Below, in pieces: positions 45,993-58,133 of a stretch of 64,000 nt of DNA. The DNA comes from Coniella vitis (Eukaryota > Ascomycota > Sordariomycetes > Diaporthales > Schizoparmaceae). Location of the stretch: positions 2,170,001 through 2,234,000 of the forward strand of contig WUJK01000006.1 in the NCBI GenBank assembly GCA_011317545.1, read 5' to 3'. How positions within the stretch are numbered: the first letter of the stretch is position 1; the number at the start of each line of letters is the position of its first letter. Under the pieces are notes generated by a model. The model did no database searches and was not told where the DNA came from. It saw only the letters and a list, made by a program, of their open reading frames with translations. A program made the position numbers and the translations under genes.

Positions 45993-46901
45993 ATGATGGC
46001 TTCACAAGCACAAAAGCCGCTTAAGGGCATCCTCAAAAAGCCCAAGCCCAAGCCAGCCCAGCCCGGACAAGCGCAGCAACCCACAGACGCGACAAAGCCA
46101 GATCCCCGCGCCATAGCCATCCACCACGCCCGCCTCCTCCAAGACCGCAAGGACATTGAGTCACTTATCTTTGACCATATCCTGACGCTCATTGACCTGC
46201 CTGCCCACCCAACATCCACGGCCTCGGCACCGCACCCATCCGACATTGCCACTTTCCTCGCCATGGTCCGCATCTTCCAGCCGTCCGACTACGATGACCT
46301 GATTACCGAGCGCAACCTCAATGAAAACCGATGCGGCTATACGCTATGTCCGAACAAGCGCCGCAAATACAAGGGCGCGGGAACATACAAGCTCGTCAAC
46401 CAGGGCCGCAAGGACTTTGATATTGTCGAGACCAAGGAACTCGAGAAGTGGTGCAGCAAGGAGTGCACTCGCCGCGCGCTGTGGGTCAAGGTCCAGCTCA
46501 ACGAGACGGCCGCGTGGGAGAGGGTGGGCTTGCCGGATCTACAAATCGAGTTGTACCCGGAAAAGACAAAAGAAGGCGAAGCCAACCAGCAACAAGATGC
46601 TATGCAAATTGACTCTATTGAGAATAACACTGCGGGGAACGTGGGCCAGACCGAGCCTCAACGCCTGGCCACTGAGATGGCCAGGCTGCAGCTGGAACAG
46701 GACCGCAAGGCTGCTAACCAGGCACAGGCTCTGGCCATGGAAAGAGGTGATGGTAGCCAGGATACACCGGGTCCATCATTCAACCTCGTCATTCGCGAGA
46801 AGAAAGTCAGCACGCAAGCGGTGGCTCCTTCGAAAGGCGCTGACAGCATTGAAGGCTACAAATCGAGGTTTGGTACTGCCAATGTCGAGGATGGTGCCTG
46901 A
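45993..46901 (+). CDS. RTR1: RNA polymerase II CTD phosphatase, Rtr1/RPAP2 family
   Basis: Single exon, 302 residues. The frame is open further upstream but begins with TTG; 45993 is the first ATG (MMASQAQKPLKGILKK). The family zinc site is present: CGYTLC (Cys 114 and 119) and WCSKEC (Cys 154 and 158), flanked by ENRCGYTLCPN and RRALWVKVQL. Rtr1/RPAP2 removes phosphate from Ser5 of the Pol II C-terminal repeat during the shift to elongation, and also helps Pol II import. Downstream of ~195 the protein is Gln/acid-rich and less conserved. The gene is convergent with eS17 with a 0.5 kb gap. Yeast and human members often use Cys-Cys-Cys-His; the fourth ligand here appears to be Cys. Confidence 0.9.
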   Translation: MMASQAQKPLKGILKKPKPKPAQPGQAQQPTDATKPDPRAIAIHHARLLQDRKDIESLIFDHILTLIDLPAHPTSTASAPHPSDIATFLAMVRIFQPSDYDDLITERNLNENRCGYTLCPNKRRKYKGAGTYKLVNQGRKDFDIVETKELEKWCSKECTRRALWVKVQLNETAAWERVGLPDLQIELYPEKTKEGEANQQQDAMQIDSIENNTAGNVGQTEPQRLATEMARLQLEQDRKAANQAQALAMERGDGSQDTPGPSFNLVIREKKVSTQAVAPSKGADSIEGYKSRFGTANVEDGA

Positions 46902-47440
46902 TCTTGTCAAGGGATGAAGATTTGCGGATGATCACACATATATAATTGGAGTTACGGTTAGATTTACGATACCCAGAAGGAACAATCAAATCAAGTACAA
47001 CTCGAGCAGATGGGCATAAACAGCAACGTAAGCACGCAGTCCCAAGAACAACCTCAAATGGTCGTATCGAGGACTTCCATGGTAACATGGATTGCGATAG
47101 CATGGTTTCGGTGCCTTACAACATAATCACATGTGTCGTGACAGTGGAAGACAAATTGGCAATCAAGCCTCTTCTCCGGAATTACCCAAAGAGAATCAGC
47201 GACACCTTGTAGGAGCACGAGATCTGCATTGGATCTAGCTGGTAAAGCTCACTACCTTCCATCAGTATTGGCAGCAGCAGTAGTTCTGCCGCCGACGCCA
47301 GAGACGCCACAACCTTGTAAACCTCAAAACCAAGCCTGGTATCCGAATCGTTATTCCTCATGCATTTTGTTAATTTTGACACCTTGTTATCCTCATAGCC
47401 ATGAGCCTTTTTATAATTGTGTTGGTATGGTGGAAGGGAT
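46902..47440. other. Convergent 3' flanks RTR1/eS17
   Basis: 539 bases with no gene-like frame; a GCAGCAGCAG patch (about 47270-47280) is the only repeat. Confidence 0.5.
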
Positions 47441-48056
47441 TTAGTCGCGGCGGGGAGGGCGGTCACCGAAGCGGCGACCACCACGCTCCTGGGGCTGGGC
47501 CTGGTGGACCTGGTTGACGGAGACGGGGACGGAGTCGAACTAAGATTGGAAAAGCACAAGTTAGCGTATTACCACACACCAGACACATGTCGGAGACTCC
47601 TGTTGGATGGGCTCGAGGGAACACTTACGCCGAGGTGCTTGAGCAGAGCCTTGGTGTCCTGGTCGACCTCGAGCTGGCCAGACTCGTTGTTCTGGGTGAA
47701 GTCGAGAGCGGAGACCTCAGGAACGTACTGGTCCTTGCGCTCACGCTCCTCCTCCTGAAGCTTGAAGGAGATACCGCGGACGGGACCTTGCTGGATACGC
47801 TTCATCAAGTGGGTGGTGTAACCGGCAATCTGTGCGGAGCATTGTCAATTTTCTCCTCTATTCTTTCCTCATCGCTCTCGCATAACTGCTTTTTGTGTTT
47901 AAAACGCACCTTGTTGCGGAGACGCTTGGAAGCAATGATGGCAATCTCATCGCAAATGCGCTTGTTGGTCTCGAAGTCCAGGGTGAGCTTAGGGTAGTAC
48001 CGCTCAATGATGACCTTGGCGGACTTCTTAACGGTCTTGGTGCGAACGCGACCCAT
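47441..48056 (-). CDS. RPS17: 40S ribosomal protein eS17
   Basis: Exons 48056-47910, 47829-47629 and 47539-47441 encode 148 residues. The N-terminus MGRVRTKTVKKSAKVIIERY and the junction NK|IAGYTTHLMKR are diagnostic of eS17, a component of the small cytoplasmic subunit near the head/beak. The second junction, LG|FDSVPVSV, is also clean. Introns have GTGCGT and GTAAGT donors and CACAG and TTAG acceptors. The C-terminus is the Arg/Gly-rich GGRRFGDRPPRRD. No snoRNA-like box C/D pair was seen in the introns. It is expected to be highly expressed. Confidence 0.97.
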
Positions 48057-48549
48057 CTTGACGGCTGGTGAGGTACGGTGAAGAGAAGGGCTGTCGGTGG
48101 TTGAGGAGGCGGGTTGTTGGCGTTGACGGACTGAAAATCGTAAAACAAAGTATTCAAAATTAACTAGACAGAGCCAGAGCCCCCTCCAGACATGGGTGGG
48201 TCTGTAGGTCCGTGCACAAGGGCACTGCTTCCACGTGATATGTATACGGAAGCTGACTAACTGGATGATGGGTGCTGTTATGTAAGTCTTTTGGACTTGA
48301 TGCAACGCGCTGCATTGATCGGCAGGCCTAACAGTATCGGGGTTTCTTTCTTTCGATATTCTCAGCAAACTTCAACCCAGACATACATATAGTCACCAAT
48401 GAAACTCATATTTTACGCGAGAGACCGGTTGAGCCGAGTATTCGTCGATCAGTAACTGTTGAGCGTATCATCCACACCCGTTTCCTACTTGGGCTGCATG
48501 ATGGCTACCTAATTTCCTCTATATGACCCGGAGCGCCATTCCCGGATTT
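48057..48549. other. eS17 promoter and MRP51 3' flank
   Basis: 493 bases between two minus-strand genes. No recognised element. Confidence 0.45.
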
Positions 48550-49944
48550 TCATGATTCCATAGGCCCCGACCTAAAACCGTAAGAGAGCGGAGAGCTGTT
48601 TTTAAACACGGAATTGCTCTTGAGGCCTCTGGAGGTTCTGGGGCCCCTCATCTCCATGGCCTTTGCCACCACGTTTTCGACCTTCTGGTGGTAGACTTGT
48701 TTTTCTCCCTCCATCTCCTCTTGCACCATAACAGCAGCTCTGTCAGCATTCTCGACGTTGATGACGGGTCGTCCAGTAGAATTGATATGCGCCGACACAA
48801 CATTGACCCAGGCCTTGGCTCCACCAGCCACCTTGAAGTCACCCCTGTCTTGCTGCAGACCTCCTCTTCTGTTCTGGTATGCCTTGACTGGCGAGGTCGA
48901 GATAAATCCACCAACACCAGTGGCAGACGACTGGCGTGCCGAGGAAATCATGATTCTGGCCCTGATTGGCTTCTTCTTGGCCTGGGGCCCGTAGACAGGA
49001 TGGTTTTCCAAGAACGCATCGGTCCTCAGGTACGACAAGCCAGCTGATGGGTGTGTGACTGGCGGACCGGAGCTGGCATAAGGACTGGGTCCCACTTGCC
49101 TGCTCTCCCCTGGCGTCAGACTGTCCAAATCAACCTCGGATGGCGGCTCGATAGGTGCAAGATCGAGGAACTTTTCCACAAGATCAAAGAGCTTTTGGCG
49201 ACCTTCACGTAGCTCGCGCAGCTCATCCAAGAGCAGCTCGTCTGTGATGTCCTCTGGCCGTACGTCTGGAATCTCTTGGTCAAGGCCCTTGTCCATGGCT
49301 TGCTGCCTGGCTCGCAGCGTCAACTTGGGGGCGAGCTCTCTGCGCAAAAAGTCCCGGAACTCTGCTCTCCGCCCGCGCACTTCCTTCTTGATGTATGCCT
49401 GGAACTCGCCCTGGGTCAGGTTGGCGAGCCATGGACCCTTAAACTTCCACCGCTTGTGACCTGCTCTGCCGACTTTTTCTGCGTCGTCGATTGCAGTAAA
49501 ATCGTACTGTTCTTCAAAGACCGATTCGAGCTGGCCCGTTGCATAAGATGCCGCAGCAAACTGGTCGTACTTGTGTGGGAGGGAGATGGCAATATTCATG
49601 TTCTGGAACTTCTGCAGCGACAGAGTGTGGTCGGCGGCGGAGTTGAAGTCGGTAACTTGTTCGAGCGAGTCAACCTCCTTCACACGCAGGTACGGTGTGC
49701 TTGTCTTGGCGGTGGACCGCAAGGGGAGGTTTCTCTTGAAGCCCCAGTCCCCACGCTGCCTAAAAGTCTCTGGGACGGTGACGGACTGCAAAGTCGGGAA
49801 CGGGGCGGTTGCAGTGTCGGAATTGTAGTTCGTCGCGGCCTGGAAATCGCCAGGCGGGGCGGGGATGGCAGTGGGCATGGAGAACATGCGCGACGCCCGG
49901 AGGAGGGCACCTCCAGGCGACAGCGTCCTTCCGGTTGCCGCCAT
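48550..49944 (-). CDS. MRP51: Mitochondrial small-subunit ribosomal protein Mrp51 (bS1m)
   Basis: Single exon, 464 residues. The open frame runs upstream from a GTG, but the first ATG is at 49944 (MAATGRTLSPGGALLRASRMF), and an Arg/Ser/Ala-rich, acid-poor start fits a mitochondrial presequence. Family segments include FRQRGDWGFKRNLPLRS, the downstream TPYLRVKEVDSLEQVTDF and a C-terminal RARIMISSARQSSATGVGGF. Mrp51 belongs to the 37S subunit at the mRNA exit side and in yeast helps recognise mitochondrial mRNA leaders. It is divergent from EF-2. Confidence 0.9.
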   Translation of the reverse strand: MAATGRTLSPGGALLRASRMFSMPTAIPAPPGDFQAATNYNSDTATAPFPTLQSVTVPETFRQRGDWGFKRNLPLRSTAKTSTPYLRVKEVDSLEQVTDFNSAADHTLSLQKFQNMNIAISLPHKYDQFAAASYATGQLESVFEEQYDFTAIDDAEKVGRAGHKRWKFKGPWLANLTQGEFQAYIKKEVRGRRAEFRDFLRRELAPKLTLRARQQAMDKGLDQEIPDVRPEDITDELLLDELRELREGRQKLFDLVEKFLDLAPIEPPSEVDLDSLTPGESRQVGPSPYASSGPPVTHPSAGLSYLRTDAFLENHPVYGPQAKKKPIRARIMISSARQSSATGVGGFISTSPVKAYQNRRGGLQQDRGDFKVAGGAKAWVNVVSAHINSTGRPVINVENADRAAVMVQEEMEGEKQVYHQKVENVVAKAMEMRGPRTSRGLKSNSVFKNSSPLSYGFRSGPMES

Positions 49945-51544
49945 TGTTGTGGTTGCGACGAGGTCGTGGCGTGCTGTTATACTGCGGTCTGTGAGAGACC
50001 TCGAGGTTGTTGGCCTTGAGCATTCGAGAAAATGTTCGGCACGGCAAGCAGTTAACGGCACGCGTGTGATTGGTCAACCGCGGAAGGGTTCCACATGCTC
50101 CAAGCTTTTGTTGCCATGAATTGATGTAACTGCTCAGAATACAATTTGATACAAAGTATTCATCAATCTTGAACATTGACACTTGCTACTACGTGGAATA
50201 TTTTCGTATGCTCATCAGTGATTCTGCCGTGCTGGAACGTCGTTAGAACTCGCAGAGCATGCAGTTAGATTTCCTATGTATCACTTGTGTCGGTGACTTG
50301 GCGTGACACCATAGTAGTCGAAGACGATTGGACCGCAAGTAGCTTTTATGAAGTCTGGCATATTTTGCAATGGCTAAGTTGTTGAGCAAGCATATGATTC
50401 CGTACGACAATTGATGACTATGAAAGGCACTTCCCAAGTCGTGCCTGACGGGGAGCATCATAGACGCCGGGCGATAACAGAAATGTTACATAAGCTGATA
50501 AGCTTTGTACCTTCCATAGTATTGAGTAGAGTCAACCTTGGAAGCAGACGATGCAACATACGATCACCGCCGCTGATCTAACACCCGGTTTAACCAAAGG
50601 AAAATTGCCGCGAAACCCTCTGATACTGTTCCTAGACGAGTGACTGACTGAAGGGAAACGGAACGGATAGAATTCTAAATTTGAGAGCTTGACCAAAGCC
50701 GGCGTTTTTATGATGAGATGCCATTGTCATAGTAATATGTGTCACTCGGAAAGCAGGCAATGAGTCTTGTATCAGCAGAAAGTAACCCGGTGTGACGATT
50801 GCTCGCTTTTAGTTCCAGGTGCTAGAGCACGATCTTCACCAGCGAGCACAGCTGGTCAGCTCATGACAGAGCAAGTTTTAGGGCCAACCCTGACAGGCTG
50901 CCAGGCTGCTAGGCTATCTTGAGCTGCCCAGCTGCCCAGAAAATTGAGGACAGTGCTGTGTACAAGGCTGCAACAACCCTGGCCCCAGAGCGCTGGCCAT
51001 CTCTGGCGCTGCCGACCTGCTTTTGCCTGAAACCCCACTCTAAACGGACCCGCCACTGCAGAGCCCAAAAGTCTAGCCGGGATTGGATTACAAAATCTGT
51101 TGCTGGATGCGGGGCAACCTCTGGCACGCACTTTCTTTCGTTTCCTCCCCTCCAACCCGCCTTTTCCACTTCCTCCCTCCCGACCCTTCTTCTCGCCAGC
51201 ACAAGCCTTGACGGCGGGAATCCTGTAAGTACACAGCGTCCACGCCCTCCCAATTTATCCTTCCTACTTATAGCTTCATCCTCTCGCTCTTGCTACCGTC
51301 GTCGGTACTCGAGAGTCTCTATCATTAGCTTCTGGCTTCTTTTCTGAGATTCTGAGAGCTAACGTAACCTTACGCACAGTCTTTTTTCTCTCCTCAGACC
51401 AAACTCTCGAGTTTTGCGTCTACCTGGTGTGCGATTTTCCTCTCGCCGCCAACAAGATTTCTGCCGTTCTCGAGGCATCAATTCATATCTTTTGAATTAT
51501 ACCCGACTTCATTTTAGACAGGTTCCTTTGTCAAAACCGTCAAA
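49945..51544. other. Divergent promoter region MRP51/EF-2
   Basis: 1.6 kb. A probable 5' leader intron of the EF-2 gene lies at 51225-51397 (donor GTAAGT, pyrimidine tract, TCCTCAG acceptor), and the leader continues to the ATG at 51545. A box-C-like ATGATGA near 50711 has no matching box D at a sensible distance. Confidence 0.4.
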
Positions 51545-54517
51545 ATGGTCAAGTAAGTACTCGTGCTACACTCTGTTTGGTCTTGGGCTCTCGTCGTTAT
51601 TTCTTCTTCCGCTGCTTGGGAAAGCTGCTCTATAGTGGAGGGCAGTGCTTCGACCCGGTCGAGCCAATGCCCAGTCAACCTCCCGTTGGAAGTGGTATCA
51701 GCGACAAGGAAAAGACCCAGGGATCACAGCCTGATCATGTCAAGTCAATGTCAATTTATGCTAATTTTGCCTTTCTTCACAGCTTCACGGTCGATGAGAT
51801 CCACGGTCTCATGAAGAAGCCGTCCAATGTTCGTAACATGAGTGTTATTGCTCACGTCGATCACGGCAAATCTACCCTCACCGACTCTCTCCTGGCCAAG
51901 GCTGGTATCATCTCCACCGGAAAGGCTGGTGATGCCCGTGCCACCGACACTCGTGCCGACGAGCAGGAGCGTACGTTTTTCCTGCGCCTCTTTGGCGGAC
52001 GTTCGACAGAAGGTACAAACATTATGCTAACTCTTTGGAACAGGTGGTATCACGATCAAGTCCACTGCCATCTCCCTGTACGCCACTCTTCCTGAGCCTG
52101 ACGATGTCAAAGACATCAAGGGTCAGGAGACCGACGGCAACGACTTCTTGATCAACCTGATCGACTCGCCCGGTCACGTTGACTTTTCTTCTGAGGTTAC
52201 TGCTGCTCTCCGTGTCACTGACGGTGCTCTCGTTGGTAAGTGAGCTCACAAAACCTGCATTTTGCAGAATTCTGATGTACTAACACCGCATAGTCGTCGA
52301 CACCGTTGAGGGTGTGTGTGTGCAGACTGAGACCGTGCTGCGTCAAGCTCTCGGTGAGCGTATCAAGCCCGTGGTTGTCATCAACAAGGTCGACCGTGCC
52401 CTGCTTGAGCTGCAGGTTGAGAAGGAGGACTTGTACCAGTCCTTCTCCCGTACCATCGAGTCCGTCAACGTCGTCATCTCCACCTACTTCGACAAGTCCC
52501 TTGGCGACGTCCAGGTCTACCCCGACAAGGGTACCGTCGCCTTCGGTTCTGGTCTGCACGGCTGGGCTTTCACCATCCGTCAGTTCGCTACCCGTTACGC
52601 CAAGAAGTTTGGTGTCGACCGTAACAAGATGATGGAGCGTCTGTGGGGCGACAACTACTTCAACCCCAAGACCAAGAAGTGGACCAAGAACGGTACCTAC
52701 GAGGGCCAGCAACTTGAGCGTGCTTTCAACCAGTTCATCCTGGACCCCATCTTCAAGATCTTTGCTGCCGTCATGAACTTCAAGAAGGAGGAGACCAAGA
52801 CTCTGCTCGAGAAGCTCGACCTTAAGCTCGCTCCTGAGGACCGTGACAAGGAGGGCAAGCAGCTCCTCAAGGCCGTCATGCGCACTTTCCTGCCCGCTGC
52901 CGACTCCCTTTTGGAGATGATGATTCTCCACCTGCCTTCCCCCAAGACTGCCCAGCGCTACCGTGCTGAGACCCTGTACGAGGGTCCTCAGGACGACAAG
53001 GCCTACGCTTCCATCCGTGACTGTGAGTCTGACCCCGAGAAGGCCGACCTCATGCTCTACGTCTCCAAGATGGTGCCCACCTCCGACAAGGGTCGTTTCT
53101 ACGCTTTCGGTCGTGTCTTCTCCGGTACCGTCCGCTCCGGTGTCAAGGTCCGTATCCAAGGACCCAACTACGTGCCTGGCAAGAAGGAGGACCTCCACGA
53201 GAAGGCCATTCAGCGTGTTGTCCTGATGATGGGTGGCAAGGTCGAGGCCATCGACGACATCCCTGCCGGCAACATTGTCGGTCTGGTCGGTATTGACCAG
53301 TTCCTGCTCAAGTCTGGTACCATCACCACCGACAAGACTGCCCACAACCTGAAGGTCATGAAGTTCTCTGTCTCGCCCGTCGTGCAGCGCTCCGTCCAGG
53401 TCAAGAACGCTCAGGACCTGCCTAAGCTGGTTGAGGGTCTCAAGCGTCTTTCCAAGTCCGACCCTTGCGTCCTGACCCTCACTGGTCCTACTGGTGAGCA
53501 CATTGTTGCTGGTGCTGGTGAGCTCCACTTGGAGATTTGCCTGAACGACCTGGAGCACGACCACGCTGGTGTGCCTCTGATCATTTCGGACCCTGTCGTC
53601 CAGTACCGTGAGACTGTCGGCGCCAAGTCCAGCATGACTGCCCTGTCCAAGTCGCCCAACAAGCACAACCGTCTGTACATGGTTGCTGAGCCCATGGACG
53701 AGGAGCTGTCCCTGGCCATTGAGGCCGGCAAGATCGGCCCCCGTGACGATTTCAAGGCCCGTGCCCGTGTCCTGGCTGACGACTTCGGCTGGGACGTCAC
53801 CGACGCCCGCAAGATCTGGACCTTCGGTCCCGACACCACTGGTGCCAACTTGCTGGTTGATCAGACCAAGGCCGTCCAGTACCTCAACGAAATCAAGGAC
53901 TCTGTCGTCTCCGGTTTCCAGTGGGCTACCCGTGAGGGACCTGTTGGTGAGGAGCCCATGCGTTCCGTTCGCTGGAACATTCTGGATGTGACCCTGCACG
54001 CCGATGCCATTCACCGTGGTGGCGGTCAGCTCATCCCCACTGCCCGTCGTGTCCTGTACGCCGCTGCCCTGTTGGCTGAGCCCGCTCTCCAGGAGCCCGT
54101 CTTCCTTTGCGAGATCCAGGTTCCTGAGCAGGCCATGGGTGGTGTCTACGGTGTCCTTACCCGCAGACGTGGTCACGTCTTTGGTGAGGAGCAGCGTCCT
54201 GGTACTCCTCTGTTCACCATCAAGTCTTACCTGCCCGTCATGGAGTCTTTCGGCTTCAACGGTGACCTGCGTGCTGCCACCTCTGGACAAGCCTTCCCCC
54301 AGTCCGTCTTCGACCACTGGCAGCTGCTGCCCGGTGGATCTCCTCTCGACCCTACCTCCAAGGTTGGTCAGCTTGTGCAGGACATGCGTAAGCGCAAGGG
54401 TATCAAGGTTGAGGTGCCTGGTGTTGAGAACGTAAGTCATCATCTCATGCCCGATTGATGGATGTCTCAAAACATTACTAACCTTTCTCCTCGCTATAGT
54501 ACTACGACAAGCTGTAA
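51545..54517 (+). CDS. EFT1: Translation elongation factor 2
   Basis: Five exons, 51545-51552, 51783-51970, 52044-52235, 52294-54431 and 54500-54517, join in frame to 847 residues. The first exon is only 8 bases (Met-Val and part of Asn) and the last 18 bases (YYDKL and stop). EF-2 is the cytosolic GTPase that translocates tRNA and mRNA on the 80S ribosome. Motifs are AHVDHGKST (P-loop), the switch region RGITIKST, DSPGHVDFSSEV, NKVDRALLELQ, and DAIHRGGGQ, whose His (~703) should be the diphthamide site, the target of ADP-ribosylating toxins. Junctions occur at conserved family sites. Codon use is strongly biased (C-ending, no TTA/CTA/TCA across about 700 codons). Confidence 0.97.
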
Positions 54518-55355
54518 ACGCCTCCTATGGAAACTCATAGACATTTCCTGTCGCCTAACCTGGCGCTTTACATAGAGACTCTTTGCGGGCTTGAGGAACG
54601 AAGCCGGAAAGCAGTCCATGACTAACACAAAAATGACGAGAGTCCGGAGACGTTGAGGCGAGCGGGTGTTCAAAAGCAAGCACCGGAATATATCAAGAGA
54701 GCCAAACTTTTATACGCTCGTAGTTATGCAATTTTATGACATTGAACAAACAAGCCTTTCTTTGCATTGCGTATGTTGTGATTCTATAATGCCCTTTCCC
54801 TCCTCTGAGTTTGTACATGTCCTTGATCATGTCCCTGATCGTCAGCGTTTTCTATCCATCCATCTGGCATGGAGCTTACAACCCTACGAACTGCAGCAGG
54901 GGGTAGGGTTGCTTCTTGTGATCTGCTCATCAGATCTGGCTTGCATAAGTTTACACTATTAGCATGAGTTGTAGTGGCAAATTGTAGCTACATAACCACA
55001 ATAACCTGTACATGCCTGCAGTAGGAGATGTTAATCAATTGTGACTTCCAAAGATTCAAAATTCCCAAAAAGATAAGTCGCGTCCCGGTAGTGACACGGT
55101 ACCTGGCTACCATCAGCTCTGGAGACATCCCTAACCCTTGCCATTCACTTAGACCAACTGCGGTCCAAGCAGCTTTCAAACTAATCGACATACCGTTTGT
55201 CGATTGCACACAAACCTTCCCATGCCGCTTGAAGCTCCACGGGCCTTCCCAAAATCGCCGAGGCGTTTTCGAAAAGCATCTTTCGAACTCCTCGACCTTG
55301 TTCTGTCGCCCTGGATTCATTTCATGCCCAGGCTTAACGCGCATCGCCGAGAAAG
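54518..55355. other. EF-2 3' flank and promoter of the RNA-binding protein gene
   Basis: 838 bases between two plus-strand genes. No further feature could be supported. Confidence 0.45.
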
Positions 55356-58133
55356 ATGCTGTTCCCCGAGGAGGACTCGCCCGTGCTAAAAGATTGGATT
55401 GTCAAGCGCCTTGAGAATACGTATGTCGCGACCCTGTCATTTGCTTTTGGGATCTCTGATGAAAGATTTTTGCTTGGAACAACTATTGGCTGATTCTCTG
55501 CTCCTTTAGATCCGATGCCGACGCCGACGTCCTCGCCGACTATGTCCTTGCCCTTCTCAACAATGCGACCGACGATGTGGATATTCAAAAGGTTTTTGAG
55601 GATGAAATAACGCCCTTTCTTAAAGAAGGTAGGCATCTTTCCTCTTTGTGCGATATGCTACACCGCTAATCAACTGAACGGCACCCATAGACACAAAGCT
55701 CTTTGCAAATGACCTAAGTCAGGCCATAAAATACAAGTCGTACATCCCAGGCGCTCCTCCTCCGCCCAAGCCGCAACCCACAATCGCCTCTGGTCCTCCC
55801 GCCTTCCAAACAGACTCCTTCTCCCAGCCGCAATTTCCATTCGTGCCAGCAGGCGGACGTAAACGAGGCTTCCACGACCGCGGAGACTTTGACGCGCCAA
55901 ACGGCCGAGACCAGTTCCAGGGCAACGGGCGCGCCTTCAAGCAAGCGCGTCGCGCAGGACGCAAAGGCTACATAGATCCAGACAGACCGCGGCCGATTCA
56001 GCAGCTCCAATATGGATACCCCAACGCGATTGGTCATAACTCGCCGCCTGCCTTTGCGCCGACGGGCTCGATGCCGCCACTCGATGCTAGCAATCCACTT
56101 GAAGCGCTGAGGCAACTACAGCAGCTTCAGCAGCAACTACAGATGCAAATGGCTCCATTCGCTGGTCAGCAGCAGTCACCTCCAAACTTTGGGTCTCAGC
56201 GCGGAGGACCGCAGAAGAGGAGGGGACGGTGCCGTGATTACGACACAAAAGGTTATTGCGCCAGGGGGCCGAATTGTTTATATGAGCATGGTAATAGTAG
56301 CGACGCAATGTATAATCTGCCCATGCCGCAATTGTCTGGGCAGGCACAGAGTTCACCGGAAGGTAAGTTGAAAAATGTTCATGCGAATTAACTTCCCCTC
56401 GTCCTCCTTCACAGTCCTTCTTCCTTGAAAAATACAAGTATCGGATCATAAAAACTTCTATCTGCTATCATTCAGCTGAGTCTCAGGTAGAATATGACCC
56501 AAACAACGCGATGATGCCCCAACTGCCTCAGCTTCAACAGAACAACGGCTTCCCCAATCATCGCCGAGACAACCGCCAGGGCCAGCGACCGCAAAGACAA
56601 GGGGATCCTCGGGCGCCATTTTCTTTGTCCGGTCCTATGCATGACAGAACAAAGACGAAGGTAGTTGTTGAAAGCATTCCCGAGGAGAATTTCGAAGAGG
56701 AGCAAGTGCGCAGCTTCTTCTCGCAATTTGGCAACGTGGAGGAAGTGACCATGATGCCATACAAGCGGCTAGCGATTGTCAAATTTGACAATTGGGGTTC
56801 CGCAAACGCAGCGTACAAATCGCCCAAGGTCATCTTTGATAACCGGTTCGTTAAGGTCTTCTGGTACAAGGAAGGGGAGCACGTCGATATTGGGAAGCCG
56901 AAACCAAGCTCTGAGGCCAGAAATGGTGCTAGAACGTCAAACGCTCCATATTCGGGATCGGCAGAGGGCCAAGATGCTGATTTTGACGTGGAGGAGTTTA
57001 CACGCAGGCAAGAAGAAGCACAGAGGCTTCACGAGGAAAAGCAGCGCCAAAAGCAAGAACTCGAGAAGCAGCGCGCAGAACTTGAAAAGCGACAGCAAGA
57101 GCTCAAAGTCAAGCACGAAGCAGAGAAACAGCGACTATTGGCCAAACTAGGTGGCTCGCAAAAGAGCGCATCGGAACCACCATCAGCAGCCCAAGAAATG
57201 GGCGCCAATGGTGAAAATGGAGAGAGCAATAAGACCTCTTCAGCTCCTTCACAGACGGAAGCCCTACGAGCAACATTAGCACGCTTGCAAGAAGAGGCCA
57301 AGGAATTTGGTCTAGACCCGGACGCACATTTGGAAGAAGACGCTACAATATCAACATATTCACCAGGCTATTATCATCCACGTGGTGGCCGCGGCGGGTA
57401 CTACAGAGGCCGCGCTAGCTATGTCCCGCGAGGATCGTATCGAGGCGTGGCGCGCGGTGGTGGCCGGGGCAATATTCACGCAGCGTATGCAGCCTTTTCG
57501 CTCGACAACCGGCCTAGAAAGGTTGCGTTGGTGGGTGTGGACTTCTCAGCGCCTGAAAAGGATGAGGCGCTGAGACAACATCTCTTTGTAAGCACTGCTC
57601 TGACCCATCCTATTGTTGATGGAACCTACTTACTATTCAACACTCTTCCTGCCCAAGACTCATGATGTGTTAACAATCTCTCTCTCCAGAGCCTGGGCGA
57701 ATTCACCGCGGAAATTCAAGTCACCCCTACGGTCGCCCACATCAGCTTCAATGACCGCAAGGCAGCCGAAAAGTTCTACCAGAGCGTCGAAAAGACGCCG
57801 CTACCAGGTTTATCCGCCGATGAAGAGTTGCAAGTTTCCTGGGTACCCAACACAGCGGGACCTTTGCCTGGCAGCTTTACACACAAGGTCAATCCTTCTG
57901 CTGCTGCTGCTGGTGCTGCCAGTACCACCGCCTCCGCCACAAACACCGCGGGTGCCAACCTTCCAGACGGTGATAATGGTGCCATGACTGATGATGGTCT
58001 CGACGGCACTGGTATAGTAGACTCGGGGGCACCGGGCGGGGCGGCGCTCGGCGGTGGCAGTGGTGCGGGAAGCCAGCACGGCGGGGAAATGGACTATGAT
58101 GTTGCCGGCGAGAATGAGTGGGATATTTCATAG
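55356..58133 (+). CDS. RBM26/27-like RNA-binding protein (PWI-like, CCCH finger, RRM)
   Basis: Five exons, 55356-55420, 55510-55628, 55691-56362, 56476-57587 and 57690-58133, give 803 residues with every junction in frame. The N-terminal ~80 residues (LKDWIVKRLENTSDADADV, then DEITPFLKED) resemble the PWI-like domain of human RBM26/27. A CCCH finger follows, CRDYDTKGYC-ARGPNC-LYEH, spaced C-x8-C-x5-C-x3-H. After it are an RRM (VVVESIPEENFEEEQVRSFF, then KRLAIVKF), a charged coiled coil (about EEFTRRQEEAQRLHEEKQRQ onward), an RGG/YRG-rich patch, and a second, divergent RRM-like fold split by the last intron. In S. pombe the related Rmn1 is part of a nuclear RNA surveillance complex (MTREC); the role here is by homology. 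The tail is Gly/Asp-rich. Confidence 0.85.

Noticed and set aside
50705..50790. Possible box C/D snoRNA (ATGATGA)
   Set aside because: No box D (CTGA) or terminal stem at a plausible spacing.
52215..54470. 751-codon minus-strand frame
   Set aside because: Codon-aligned antisense shadow of EF-2.
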